Of a DNA stretch of 39,663 bases, positions 22,829-30,998 are shown in pieces. The notes below the pieces were generated by a model. That model was not told where the DNA came from and ran no database searches. It saw only the letters and a program-made list of their open reading frames with translations. This DNA is from Streptomyces sp. WM6378 (lineage in GTDB: Bacteria; Actinomycetota; Actinomycetes; Streptomycetales; Streptomycetaceae). Position numbers and translations under genes: made by a program. The stretch covers positions 1-39,663 of the forward strand of contig NZ_LGDD01000333.1 in NCBI RefSeq assembly GCF_001279695.1, read 5' to 3'. Position 1 is the first letter of the stretch; every line of letters begins with the position of its first letter.

Positions 22829-24000
22829 CCAAGGCCCGCCGGAAGATCACCGCCGAGGAGCGGCGCGCCCGCCTCGGCGCCCGCCACCTGCTCACCCCTG
22901 CCGCCCGCGCCCATGCCCCGGAGGCGGTCGCCGAGGCGGTGCTCGGCCTGCACGCCACGGACCCCGCGTCCGTGTACCTCAGCGTCGCCGCCCGGCTGAA
23001 GGACCCTGCCGTGGCGGACCTGGAGCGCGCGCTGTACGAGGACCACACGCTGGTACGGATGCTCTGCATGCGGCGCACCATGTTCGTGGTGCCGCGCGAG
23101 CTCGCCCCCGTCGTGGACGCGTCGACCGCCCGCGCCGTGGCGGCCCGCGAACGCAAGAACCTCGCCAAGGTCGTCCAGGAACAGCTCGGCTTCGACGAGC
23201 GCTGGTTCGCCGCGACCGAGGCCGCGGTGCTGGCCGCCCTGCAGCGGCGCGGTGAGGCCACCGCCGCTCAACTCGCCGATGACGTACCCGACTTGAGGTC
23301 GCAGATCGTCCAGGCCGAGGGCAAGCCGTACGAGGCCCGGCCCCGCATCACCAGTCGCTTCCTCGGCGTGATGGCCGCCGAGAGCCGCATCCGGCGCGGC
23401 CGGCCGCTCGGCACCTGGGCCTCCAGCCAGTACCGCTGGATCCCCGCCGAACCGCACCCCGACCTGCCCGTCGACGAGGCCAAGGCGGAGCTCGCCGGGC
23501 GGTACCTGGCGGCGTTCGGGCCCGCCACCACGGAGGACGTCAAGTGGTGGACGGGGTGGACGCTCACCGACACCCGCAAGGCGCTGGCCCGCACCGACGC
23601 GGTCGAGGTCGACCTCGACGCCGGTCCGGGCCATGCGCTGCCCGCCCACCTCGAACCCCCTGCCGAGCCCGAGCCCTGGGCTGCGCTGCTTCCCGCCCTC
23701 GATCCCACCCCGATGGGCTGGCGGCATCGCGACTGGTACCTCGATGCCGATCACACGGCCGAACTCTTCGATACGAACGGGAACATCGGGCCGAGCGTCT
23801 GGTGGAACGGGCGGGTCGTGGGTGGGTGGGCTCAGCGGGCCGACGGCTCGATCGTTACGGAGGTCCTCGCGGGGGTGGGGGTGGGGCGGGACGCGCGGGC
23901 GGCGATCGACGTCGAAGCGGATCGGCTTGCCGCGTTCTTCGGCGATGTGCGCATCAAGCCGAGCTTCCGCACGCCATTGGAGCGGCGGCTGGCTCAGTAA
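22825..24000 (+). CDS. Winged-helix HTH_42 family protein (AlkZ/YcaQ superfamily)
   Basis: A 391-residue protein of the HTH_42 family, which contains the DNA glycosylases AlkZ and YcaQ that unhook alkylated bases and crosslinks. The family start is clear: VLGLHATDPASVYLSVAARL (40-59), then LVRMLCMRRTMFVVP, a winged-helix core around RRGEATAAQLADDVPDL, and the end NGNIGPSVWWNGRVVGGWAQ. In AlkZ the first segment carries the catalytic Gln-x-Gln; here the same place reads His43-Ala-Thr45, followed by Asp46. It may thus use different chemistry or have lost glycosylase activity. ATG 22825 overlaps the preceding stop. Older annotations say winged helix DNA-binding domain-containing protein. Confidence 0.85.
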   Translation: MTKARRKITAEERRARLGARHLLTPAARAHAPEAVAEAVLGLHATDPASVYLSVAARLKDPAVADLERALYEDHTLVRMLCMRRTMFVVPRELAPVVDASTARAVAARERKNLAKVVQEQLGFDERWFAATEAAVLAALQRRGEATAAQLADDVPDLRSQIVQAEGKPYEARPRITSRFLGVMAAESRIRRGRPLGTWASSQYRWIPAEPHPDLPVDEAKAELAGRYLAAFGPATTEDVKWWTGWTLTDTRKALARTDAVEVDLDAGPGHALPAHLEPPAEPEPWAALLPALDPTPMGWRHRDWYLDADHTAELFDTNGNIGPSVWWNGRVVGGWAQRADGSIVTEVLAGVGVGRDARAAIDVEADRLAAFFGDVRIKPSFRTPLERRLAQ

Positions 24001-24038
24001 CCCCTGGCGGGGTGCGGCTTTCGGGTGCGGGCCTGGGG

Positions 24039-24073
24039 GGCTGGTTGCGCAGTTCCCCGCGCCCCTTACGGGG
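24039..24073. repeat. Streptomyces intergenic repeat (CAGTTCCCCGCGCCCC type)
   Basis: The phrase GGCTGGTTGCGCAGTTCC (24039-24056) continues with CCGCGCCCCTTACGGGG, a sequence met again and again after Streptomyces genes. The final part forms a CCCC-TTAC-GGGG hairpin. It follows the HTH_42 gene by about 40 bases and may act in termination. Confidence 0.75.
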
Positions 24074-24226
24074 TCCGAGCTGCAACTAGGTGGGCTCAGA
24101 GCTAGTGTTGCGCCCTCATGACGCATACATGAAACTCCCTCAGCTTCCATGGACACTTCAAGCAGGCACCTCTAACGTCCGGTGGCGGCGCGACGACTTT
24201 CGTACGTACGCATACCGAGGAGCCGC

Positions 24227-25798
24227 ATGTCCCGCAGAGTGTTCGCCCGCGCACTGGCCCTGACGCTCGCCGTCACCGCGGGCACCCTGGTGGGGCCGGC
24301 CGGTGTCCGGGCCGCTGAGATACCCAAGGCACCCGGGCACCGGCTGGTCAGCCAGTACGAGGGTGCCCCCGCGGCCGCGCAGCCGGTCCCGGCGCCGGTG
24401 CCCGCGCAGAACCCGTTCATGGCGACCAACGGCCGCAACGGCATGCACGGGGACTCCTGGGGGAGCGGCACCCACCCGTACTCCGGGCCGCTCGGCCGTG
24501 ATCCCCAGGTCACCAGCGAGCAGATCGCGCCGCTCGGCGGCGAGTGCGCCACCGCCACCTTCGACGCGGCGGGCCGGCTCATCACCGTCTGCGGCACCTT
24601 CCAGGGCTTCAAGCTGAAGCTCCTCGACCCGCACACCCTGGCCACCCTCGCCGAGTACCAGTTGCCGCAGCGCTCCTCCACCGTCGAGGCGATCACCCGG
24701 CTCGACTTCGAGAAGATCTTCAAGGACACCTCCGGCGGCGCCTACTTCTACCTCGACAACCAGGACCGGGTGGTCCTGGCCGACTCCCGCCACCACATCC
24801 TGCGCATCGCGCACCGGCAGGCGGCGGACGGCAGTTGGGCGTTTGTCGTCGACAACGACTGGGATCTCTCCGGCGTCGTTCCGCACGACTGCATCAGCTG
24901 GACCAACCTCTTCCCCAGCGGCACCTGCGACCCCGTCACCTCCGTGATGCCGGACTGGCAGGGGCGCATCTGGTGGGTGACCCGGCTCGGCCGCGTCGGC
25001 ACGGTCGACCCGGCGACCGGGGCCGTCCACTCGATCCAGCTAGCCGGAGAAGAGATCCAGAACTCCTTCTCCGTGGCCGAGGACGGCGTCTCGATCGTCT
25101 CCGACCACGCCCTCTACAGCTTCCGCGCCGCCGCCGACGGCACCCCCGTCGTGCAGTGGCGCCAGACCTACGACCGGGGGACCGGCACCAAGCCCGGCTC
25201 CGTGAACCAGGGTTCGGGCACCACCCCCGACCTGTTCGGCGACGGCTATGTGGCCATCACCGACAACGCCGACGACCGCATGAACGTCGTCGTCTACCGA
25301 CGCGGCAACGACGTGCCCGACGGGCAGCGCGAGGTGTGCAGGATCCCGGTGTTCGGCTCGGGGCAGTCGACCACCGACAACTCCCTCATCAGCTGGGGAA
25401 ACAGCCTCGTCGTCGAGAACAACTACGGCTACGAGAACCTCACTTCACTCACCTTCGGCCGGAGCGTCGTGGGGGGAGCCACTCGGATCGACGTGCGCAA
25501 GGACGGCAGCGGCTGTGACACGGTGTGGCAGAGCGCCGTCCGCTCGCCCTCCGTCGTGCCGAAGCTGTCGACCGCCAACGGGCTCCTGTACTTCTACGAG
25601 AAGGAGCCCAACGCGCTCGGCATCGACGCCTGGTACCTGACCGCGGTCGACTTCCGCACCGGCGCCGTCCGCTGGAAGAAGCTCACCGGAACCGGCCCCG
25701 AGTACGACAACAACTGGGCGCCGATCACCATCGGCCCGGACGGCACCGCGTACGTCGGCGTCTTCAACGGCATCGTGGCCGTGCACGACCGGGACTGA
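24227..25798 (+). CDS. Secreted beta-propeller-like protein of unknown function
   Basis: A 523-residue exported protein. The signal peptide MSRRVFARALALTLAVTAGT ends near VRAAE (about residue 28). The rest has repeated strands typical of PQQ-like or WD-type propellers, e.g. GRLITVCGTFQGFKLKLLD, GRIWWVTRLGRVGTVDPATG, GLLYFYEKEPN, WYLTAVDFRTGAVRWKKL and DGTAYVGVFNGIVAVHD. The phrase VDFRTGAVRWKK is PQQ-repeat-like, but no catalytic or PQQ-binding set is obvious. Four Cys in the middle could form disulfides. ATG 24227 has GAGGAG six bases ahead; the open frame to the left lacks one. Gene neighbours do not explain it. Possible roles include binding or scaffolding at the cell surface. Confidence 0.78.
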   Translation: MSRRVFARALALTLAVTAGTLVGPAGVRAAEIPKAPGHRLVSQYEGAPAAAQPVPAPVPAQNPFMATNGRNGMHGDSWGSGTHPYSGPLGRDPQVTSEQIAPLGGECATATFDAAGRLITVCGTFQGFKLKLLDPHTLATLAEYQLPQRSSTVEAITRLDFEKIFKDTSGGAYFYLDNQDRVVLADSRHHILRIAHRQAADGSWAFVVDNDWDLSGVVPHDCISWTNLFPSGTCDPVTSVMPDWQGRIWWVTRLGRVGTVDPATGAVHSIQLAGEEIQNSFSVAEDGVSIVSDHALYSFRAAADGTPVVQWRQTYDRGTGTKPGSVNQGSGTTPDLFGDGYVAITDNADDRMNVVVYRRGNDVPDGQREVCRIPVFGSGQSTTDNSLISWGNSLVVENNYGYENLTSLTFGRSVVGGATRIDVRKDGSGCDTVWQSAVRSPSVVPKLSTANGLLYFYEKEPNALGIDAWYLTAVDFRTGAVRWKKLTGTGPEYDNNWAPITIGPDGTAYVGVFNGIVAVHDRD

Positions 25799-25819
25799 GG
25801 CCCCAGGGGGCGGCGGGGC

Positions 25820-26203
25820 TCAGATCAGCCGCGACCGGATGAGGAACCGCACGCCTTCCGGCGCTTCGAGCGAGAACCCGCTGCCCCGGCCCTCCACCAC
25901 GTCGACGATCAGCCGGGTGTGCCGCCACAGTTCGTACTGGCTCGTCGACATCCAGAACGGGACGCGCTCAGCCACTCCCTCCACCGCGAGGGAGGCGAGC
26001 AGGACGTCCGAGCCGCCGGTACGGAACTCGCCCTCCGGGTAGCACATGGGCGCGCTGCCGTCACAGCAACCGCCCGACTGATGGAACATCAGCGGGCCGT
26101 GCTTCGATCGCAGTGTGCGGATCAACTCGCGTGCCTCAGGCGTGAGTTCAACTGGTGGTGCGTCGGTTCCCGGGGGTGTTCCCGGGTGTTCCGCGGGCGT
26201 CAT
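25820..26203 (-). CDS. DUF779 family protein
   Basis: A 127-residue cytoplasmic protein of DUF779. The conserved start of the domain reads GPLMFHQSGGCCDGSAPMCY (about residues 39-58), with three Cys and one His that could bind a metal, followed by VPFWMSTSQYELWRHTRLIV and the end GFSLEAPEGVRFLIRSRLI. DUF779 genes usually sit beside an NAD-dependent acetaldehyde/aldehyde dehydrogenase gene; none is present here. The start at 26203 is chosen for GAGGGAGAG directly before it; the open frame further upstream is spurious. It diverges from the carotenoid oxygenase gene, and a Nur-like palindrome lies between the two. The biochemical role of DUF779 is unknown. Confidence 0.87.
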   Translation of the reverse strand: MTPAEHPGTPPGTDAPPVELTPEARELIRTLRSKHGPLMFHQSGGCCDGSAPMCYPEGEFRTGGSDVLLASLAVEGVAERVPFWMSTSQYELWRHTRLIVDVVEGRGSGFSLEAPEGVRFLIRSRLI

Positions 26204-26284
26204 CTCTCCCTCGCTCCTCCGGCCCGCACAACAGCCCCCTGCGGGCCATGGCGTGCGGATCCGGTAGCCACACCTCACCATGCG

Positions 26285-26311
26285 GGTGGTTGCAAGCGGG
26301 TTGCAACCACC
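26285..26311. promoter_or_regulatory. Second Nur-box-like palindrome, between DUF779 and carotenoid oxygenase genes
   Basis: GGTGGTTGCAA (26285-26295) and TTGCAACCACC (26301-26311) are perfect 11-bp inverted arms around GCGGG. The core TTGCAA-N5-TTGCAA is identical to the published Nur-box consensus of Streptomyces coelicolor. It lies 82 bases from the DUF779 start and 126 bases from the oxygenase start, so it could control either or both. The long arms would also suit another dimeric regulator. Confidence 0.55.
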
Positions 26312-26436
26312 TGGCGTCCGGGGGCCTGGCACCACCCCCTTCCGGGCCCCAGGCCTCCTGACCGGGGCCCGGCTCCTGCCGCAGGATCGTGAGCGAGAGA
26401 TCCGTACGGCGAGAACAGAAGGCAGGGGGCTCGGCG

Positions 26437-27939
26437 ATGACCGGTCACACTCGGCGGAACGTGCTGCGGGGCACGGCGGCGATCGCGCTGGCGGGAGGCA
26501 CGGTGGCGCTGCGCGGCGGCCCACCCGCGCTCATGGCCCCCGCCGCCTTCGCGACCCCGGGCCGAAGCCCCTTCCGTGAAGGCGTCTTCGCGCCGGTGGC
26601 GGAAGAGCTGACAGCGTTCTCGCTGCCCGTCGCCGGCCGCATCCCGCACGAGCTGAACGGCCGCTATCTGCGCAACGGCCCCAACGCCTTCGGCATCGAG
26701 GACCCGCGGGCCCACCACTGGATGATCGGCCCCGGCATGGTGCACGGCGTCCGCCTCAGGAACGGCCGCGCCGAGTGGTACCGCAATCGCTGGGTCCGCT
26801 CGGCCGCCGTCGCCGGGGAACTGGGGGAGAAGTACCCGGGGCCGGTGCCCGAGGACGACTTCGCCTGCAACACGCAAGTGATCCCGTACAAGGGCCGCAT
26901 CCTCGCGATGCAGGAGAGCGGGCCGCTGCCGTACGAGCTGGACGGCGAGCTCAACACGCTGCGCCCGTACGACTTCCGCGCCACGCTGAGCGGGTCCTTC
27001 GCCGCGCACACCAAGTACGACGCCCACGCCGACGAGTTGCACGCGCTCGCGTACTACCCGACCTGGGACCACGTCCGCCACATCGTCGTGGACCGCACCG
27101 GGAAGGTGACCAGGACGACTCGGATCCCCATGCCGGCGGGCTCGATGGTGCACGACTTCGGGCTCACCGAGCGGCACGTCGTCGTCATCGACATCCCGAT
27201 CACCTTCGATCCGGAGGCGGCCCGCAGCGGCGCGCCTGTGCCGTACGCGTGGGACGACCACCATGCGGCGCGGGTCGGGGTCATGCCGCGCGGGGGCGGC
27301 CCGGTCCGCTGGTTCGAGGTGGACCCCGTCTTCTACTCGCACACGCTCAACGCGTACGACGAGGGGGCGACAGTGGTCATGGATCTCACCACGTACCCGG
27401 CGCCGTTCTTCGTCGCCGGGCGCGGCTCCGGTGGCCCGGCCGCGACGGGGACGCCCGCGCTCGACCGCTGGACGATCGACCTGGAGCACGGCCGCGTCCA
27501 CCAGCGGCGGATCGACGACCGGCCCCAGGAGTTCCCGCGCGTGAACGAGGCGACGGTGTCCAGGCGCCACCGGTACGGCTACTCCGCGGCCGCCGCCGAG
27601 TTCTTCGCCGCGTACGAGACGGTCGACGGGGTCCCGCCGGACAAGGCGTTCAGGAGCGCCCTGATCAAGCAGGACCTGCTGCGCGGCACCTCACAGGTGC
27701 ACCGGCTGCCGAAGGCGGCGGCCGCGGGCGAAGCCGTGTTCGTGCCGCGCGACGCGCACGGCCACAAGGCGGCCGAGGACGACGGCTACGCGCTCGCCTA
27801 CGTCCACAATCCGGAGCGGGGCGCGAGCGACCTGGTGATTTTGGCCGCCCAGGACTTCACCGCAGAGCCGGTCGCCCGCATCCACCTGCCGGGCCGGGTA
27901 CCCCTTGGTTTCCACGGCAGTTGGGTACCCGACGCCTGA
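26437..27939 (+). CDS. Carotenoid oxygenase family protein with Tat-like signal
   Basis: A 500-residue member of the RPE65/carotenoid cleavage oxygenase family, non-heme iron enzymes that cut carotenoids, apocarotenoids or stilbenes. The four iron-binding His are visible: His191 (AAHTKYD), His239 (MVHDFGLT), His302 (YSHTLNAYDEG) and His493 (GFHGSWVP). LNGRYLRNGPN and HWMIGPGMVHG mark the first propeller blade. The N-terminus TRRNVLRGTAAIALAGG resembles a twin-arginine signal, which would export the folded iron-loaded protein; most relatives are cytoplasmic. ATG 26437 has AGGGGG upstream. The 233 bases upstream hold a Nur-like palindrome and a further hairpin. Substrate unknown; no carotenoid synthesis genes are nearby. 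Confidence 0.9.
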   Translation: MTGHTRRNVLRGTAAIALAGGTVALRGGPPALMAPAAFATPGRSPFREGVFAPVAEELTAFSLPVAGRIPHELNGRYLRNGPNAFGIEDPRAHHWMIGPGMVHGVRLRNGRAEWYRNRWVRSAAVAGELGEKYPGPVPEDDFACNTQVIPYKGRILAMQESGPLPYELDGELNTLRPYDFRATLSGSFAAHTKYDAHADELHALAYYPTWDHVRHIVVDRTGKVTRTTRIPMPAGSMVHDFGLTERHVVVIDIPITFDPEAARSGAPVPYAWDDHHAARVGVMPRGGGPVRWFEVDPVFYSHTLNAYDEGATVVMDLTTYPAPFFVAGRGSGGPAATGTPALDRWTIDLEHGRVHQRRIDDRPQEFPRVNEATVSRRHRYGYSAAAAEFFAAYETVDGVPPDKAFRSALIKQDLLRGTSQVHRLPKAAAAGEAVFVPRDAHGHKAAEDDGYALAYVHNPERGASDLVILAAQDFTAEPVARIHLPGRVPLGFHGSWVPDA

Positions 27940-27951
27940 GGTGACACCGTG

Positions 27952-29490
27952 TCAGATGAGGTCCATCGCCGCCACCTCATCGGGGCTGCCGTAGCTGACC
28001 GGCCCCTGGAAGCGCCGACGGGCGGTGGCGAACCACCAGACGGTGGCGATGAGCAGCACCGCGCCGAGCGCGATCGGCGCGTAGTTGAAGTTGTCGACGG
28101 TGATCGGGGAGGCCTGGGGCAGCATGAACAGCACGCTGCTGAGCACGATCCAGATCACGGCGACCGCCGCCACCGGCCTGCCCCAGCGCCCCAGGTTCCA
28201 CGGGCCGGGCGCGAAGTCGTTCAGCCGCAGCCGCAGGAAGATGGGCACCCCGTACGCCAGGTACAGGCCGACCACGTTGACGCTGACGATGGCGGTGAAG
28301 GCGGTGTGGGACCACAGGGCCGGAATGATCAGCACCAGCGCACAGGCCGCGGCGAGCCACACCGCCTTCACGGGGGTGCGGGTGCGCAGCGACACCGAGT
28401 GCCACCAGCGTGACCCCGGCATCGCCCCGTCCCGCGAAAAGGCGAAGATCTGCCGGGTGTTGCTGGTCATGTTGGCCAGGCCGCAGAACAGCATGGCCCC
28501 GATTACGATCAGCAGGAGCAGCTTGGCGGTGCCGGCGCCGAGCGCGTCGACGAGGATCTGCACGGGTGGGGCCGCCGAAGTGATCTCGGCCGCGTAGTCG
28601 CGGATCGCGTACACGAGGGCCAGCATGAGGACGAGTCCGGCGAGCGCCGAGTAGATGATCGCGCGCATGATGCCCTTGGGCGTGTTGACGGTGGCCCTCA
28701 CCGTCTCCTCGGACATGTGGAAGCTGCCGTCGAAGCCGGTGAACGTCCAGCTCGTCACGAGGAGGCCCAGCATCGCGGCGTACAGACCGTTGCTGAACCC
28801 GGTGCTGTTGACGAAGTGCGTCGCGAACGAGGCCGGCTGGTGCGAGGAGGGCTTCACGGTCAGGGCGACGACGATCACCACCATGCCGACCAGGAGCCAC
28901 CACACGGAGATTCGGTTCACCAGGGCGACCAACTGCACGGTGTAGGTGTTGGCGAGCGCCTGGACCAGCAGGATCGCCGTCGCGATGGCGACCGTCTGCT
29001 GTTGCGTGGGCTCGTACGAAGGCCACTGCATCCCGATGAACGCCTGGATGAAGGTGGCGGCGGCGTAGTTGGTCGCGGCGGTGCCGCCCACCTGGCCGAC
29101 GAAGTTCAGCCAGCCCGTGTACCAGGACCAGGCGCCACGATGGCGCTTGGCGAGCTTGCCCGCGGAGAAGTACAGGGCGCCGCTGGTGGGGTAGGCGGAC
29201 GCGATTTCGCCCATCGCGGCGCCCACGAACAGCACCATGACCGAGACGCCGATCCAGCCGAAGACGAGAATGCGGGGGCCGCCCGCTCCCATTCCGAAAC
29301 CGAATGCGGAGAAAATTCCGGAGATGATGTTGATAATGGTGAAGGATATGGCGAAATTGTCGAAGGCGTGAAATCTCCGGGTGAGTTTCCGGGGATATCC
29401 CATGGCGTGCAGCGTGGCATCGTCGTCGAGTGCCACGGATGATTCCCGGTCTCGGCTCGACGAGCGGGTGTGGGACGTGCGCTCGGACAC
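27952..29490 (-). CDS. APC-superfamily amino acid/amine permease
   Basis: A 512-residue membrane transporter with about twelve helices. Family phrases include FAISFTIINIISGIFSAFG, GEIASAYPTSGALYFSAGKL in the second helix region, GGTAATNYAAATF, and SSWTFTGFDGSFHMSEET-like sequence in helix 6 (residues TGFDGSFHMSEET), which agrees with the amino-acid/GABA/choline transporter group. It probably imports an amino acid or amine with protons or by exchange. ATG 29490 follows the upstream protein's stop by 70 bases. The gene converges with the carotenoid oxygenase gene with only 12 bases between the stops. Specificity cannot be told. Confidence 0.9.
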   Translation of the reverse strand: MSERTSHTRSSSRDRESSVALDDDATLHAMGYPRKLTRRFHAFDNFAISFTIINIISGIFSAFGFGMGAGGPRILVFGWIGVSVMVLFVGAAMGEIASAYPTSGALYFSAGKLAKRHRGAWSWYTGWLNFVGQVGGTAATNYAAATFIQAFIGMQWPSYEPTQQQTVAIATAILLVQALANTYTVQLVALVNRISVWWLLVGMVVIVVALTVKPSSHQPASFATHFVNSTGFSNGLYAAMLGLLVTSWTFTGFDGSFHMSEETVRATVNTPKGIMRAIIYSALAGLVLMLALVYAIRDYAAEITSAAPPVQILVDALGAGTAKLLLLIVIGAMLFCGLANMTSNTRQIFAFSRDGAMPGSRWWHSVSLRTRTPVKAVWLAAACALVLIIPALWSHTAFTAIVSVNVVGLYLAYGVPIFLRLRLNDFAPGPWNLGRWGRPVAAVAVIWIVLSSVLFMLPQASPITVDNFNYAPIALGAVLLIATVWWFATARRRFQGPVSYGSPDEVAAMDLI

Positions 29491-29560
29491 AGTGGCAACC
29501 TTTCCTCGGGGGTGAAAAGACGCGTAGGTCTCGCGGGCGGGTCTGCGGCGCCGGTCGTGC

Positions 29561-30517
29561 TCAGGCCGTTGCGGGGGTCGGGAGTCCGCAGGACCTCCTG
29601 GCCCTGGTCAGCTGTTCTCCGGGGTCGCCGAACGCGCTCCAGGGCATGCGCGAGGCGTACGGGCCCATGGCCGTGAGGACTTCCCGTGCCTCGAATTCGC
29701 GCTTCGCCATGAACAGGGCGTGCGCCAGATAGGCCAGATCGAGGACCGGCGTGAAACGGTAACTGGCAGCCTGTGGAAACCAGTTGTGGTAAATGCCGAG
29801 GATGGTCGCGGCCCATTGCGGCTGTTGCCAGGTGTGGTCCGCGAGGAGGACGTTCGGGTCGTAGTCCTCGACGAGGGCGACCAGAGGCAGGAGCCGCAGC
29901 GCGGAGGTGGCGGGCGCCCGGTGGCTGAGGAACGAGGCCACGTCCCACCGGGCGCTCGCCGAGCCGCCGTGACGGGTGAAGAAGCAGGCCAGAAACCGGT
30001 GATGGGCCTCGCGGTGCCAGGGGTCGAGCCGCAGCACATGGGCGAACATCTGCCAGGGGCCGGGCGGCGCGGTGAGCAGCCCCCTCGGGGCGGGATCGCG
30101 GGGGCCGTCGATGCGGGCCAGGGCCAGTTGGGCCACCCACGGGGTCGGGTCCTGGGGCAGCAGGCGCGCCGCCCGCATACAGGCCGCCTGCGCTATGCGC
30201 AGCAGGGCATCGGCCCGGGCGTCCCCGGCATCCGCCATGCGCAGTGCGCGGATCATCGCCACGCGCGCCCCCAACAGGGCCGCTTCCGGACCGGGTTCCT
30301 CGGCCATCCAGCGTTCCGCGAGGTCCGAGTCGGCTGCTTCCGAGGCCAGCACCAGGGACCGGTGAGCCCTCAACTCGTAGTCTCCGCGCGCCTCTTCGAG
30401 CACGTTGTGGGCGCCGAGGTAGCGCCCCGCCCGCACGTCCGTGCACGCGCGTGCCAGCTCGCGATCGTCGGCCGCCGGATGCCACACGTAGTGTCCCTCG
30501 AACGAGCCGGCAGCCAC
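29561..30517 (-). CDS. Protein of unknown function upstream of the permease
   Basis: About 318 residues from the GTG at 30517, which has GGGGAGAGG ahead; an ATG at 30571 has no ribosome site. It is soluble and helix-rich, with Ala/Arg/Leu-laden paired helices (ELARACTDVRAGRYLGAHNV, LLRIAQAACMRAARLLPQDP) and Trp/His-rich stretches (RLDPWHREAHHRFLACFF, ILGIYHNWFP). The pattern is reminiscent of TPR-like helical repeats, but I see no sure motif. It lies 70 bases before the permease gene on the same strand and may be cotranscribed. Function unknown. Confidence 0.68.
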   Translation of the reverse strand: MAAGSFEGHYVWHPAADDRELARACTDVRAGRYLGAHNVLEEARGDYELRAHRSLVLASEAADSDLAERWMAEEPGPEAALLGARVAMIRALRMADAGDARADALLRIAQAACMRAARLLPQDPTPWVAQLALARIDGPRDPAPRGLLTAPPGPWQMFAHVLRLDPWHREAHHRFLACFFTRHGGSASARWDVASFLSHRAPATSALRLLPLVALVEDYDPNVLLADHTWQQPQWAATILGIYHNWFPQAASYRFTPVLDLAYLAHALFMAKREFEAREVLTAMGPYASRMPWSAFGDPGEQLTRARRSCGLPTPATA

Positions 30518-30998
30518 GATCCTCTCCCCGTCCCCACAGACGACACCCTGCGTCCTACGAATTCCAGCCATGCGGAATTACGCCGGAGTCCGAGCTCTTG
30601 CGCAGGTTCACCGACAGCGATCCACACCTTACTCATCCTTTAGGGGTATCGAAACTCACCGCCCGGAATATCTGGTTCCGTGCCCTTTGGGTATGGGTTG
30701 CAGGTCGGGTTGAGGAGCGCATATCCATTGGCTTCGAGTCAGTTTTCGGTGGCGCATTCCCGCTCTTGTTGCGGGCGGGTATGTATTCGGCATATTCGGG
30801 GACGCGGGTGCCGCCTCCGTGCTACGGCCCACGTCGGAGCGCGGCGCCCGCCGGCCGTCGCCGTGGCCGACAAAAGTCCAAGTCCGGCCGACGGATGTCC
30901 GTGGACGGTGTGCCGCGTGGTGCACAGACTGCCCACCACGCGGTCGGCCACGCCGCCGGCGAGCACCGTTCACCGCTCCCACATCAGAAGGAGTGCCC
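30518..30998. other. Long divergent intergenic region, relatively AT-rich for the window
   Basis: These 480 bases separate the minus-strand protein of unknown function from the secreted ricin-type protein. GC drops clearly between about 30570 and 30810, as expected for promoters. The hexamer GGGTAT, the -10 form of stress sigma-B-type promoters in Streptomyces, occurs three times on the plus strand (30644, 30689, 30777), but no matching upstream GTTT at proper distance was found. No gene was recognised. Confidence 0.5.

Noticed and set aside
30644..30782. Three sigma-B-type promoters from the repeated GGGTAT
   Set aside because: No fitting GTTT-like upstream element lies 14-16 bases before any of the three.
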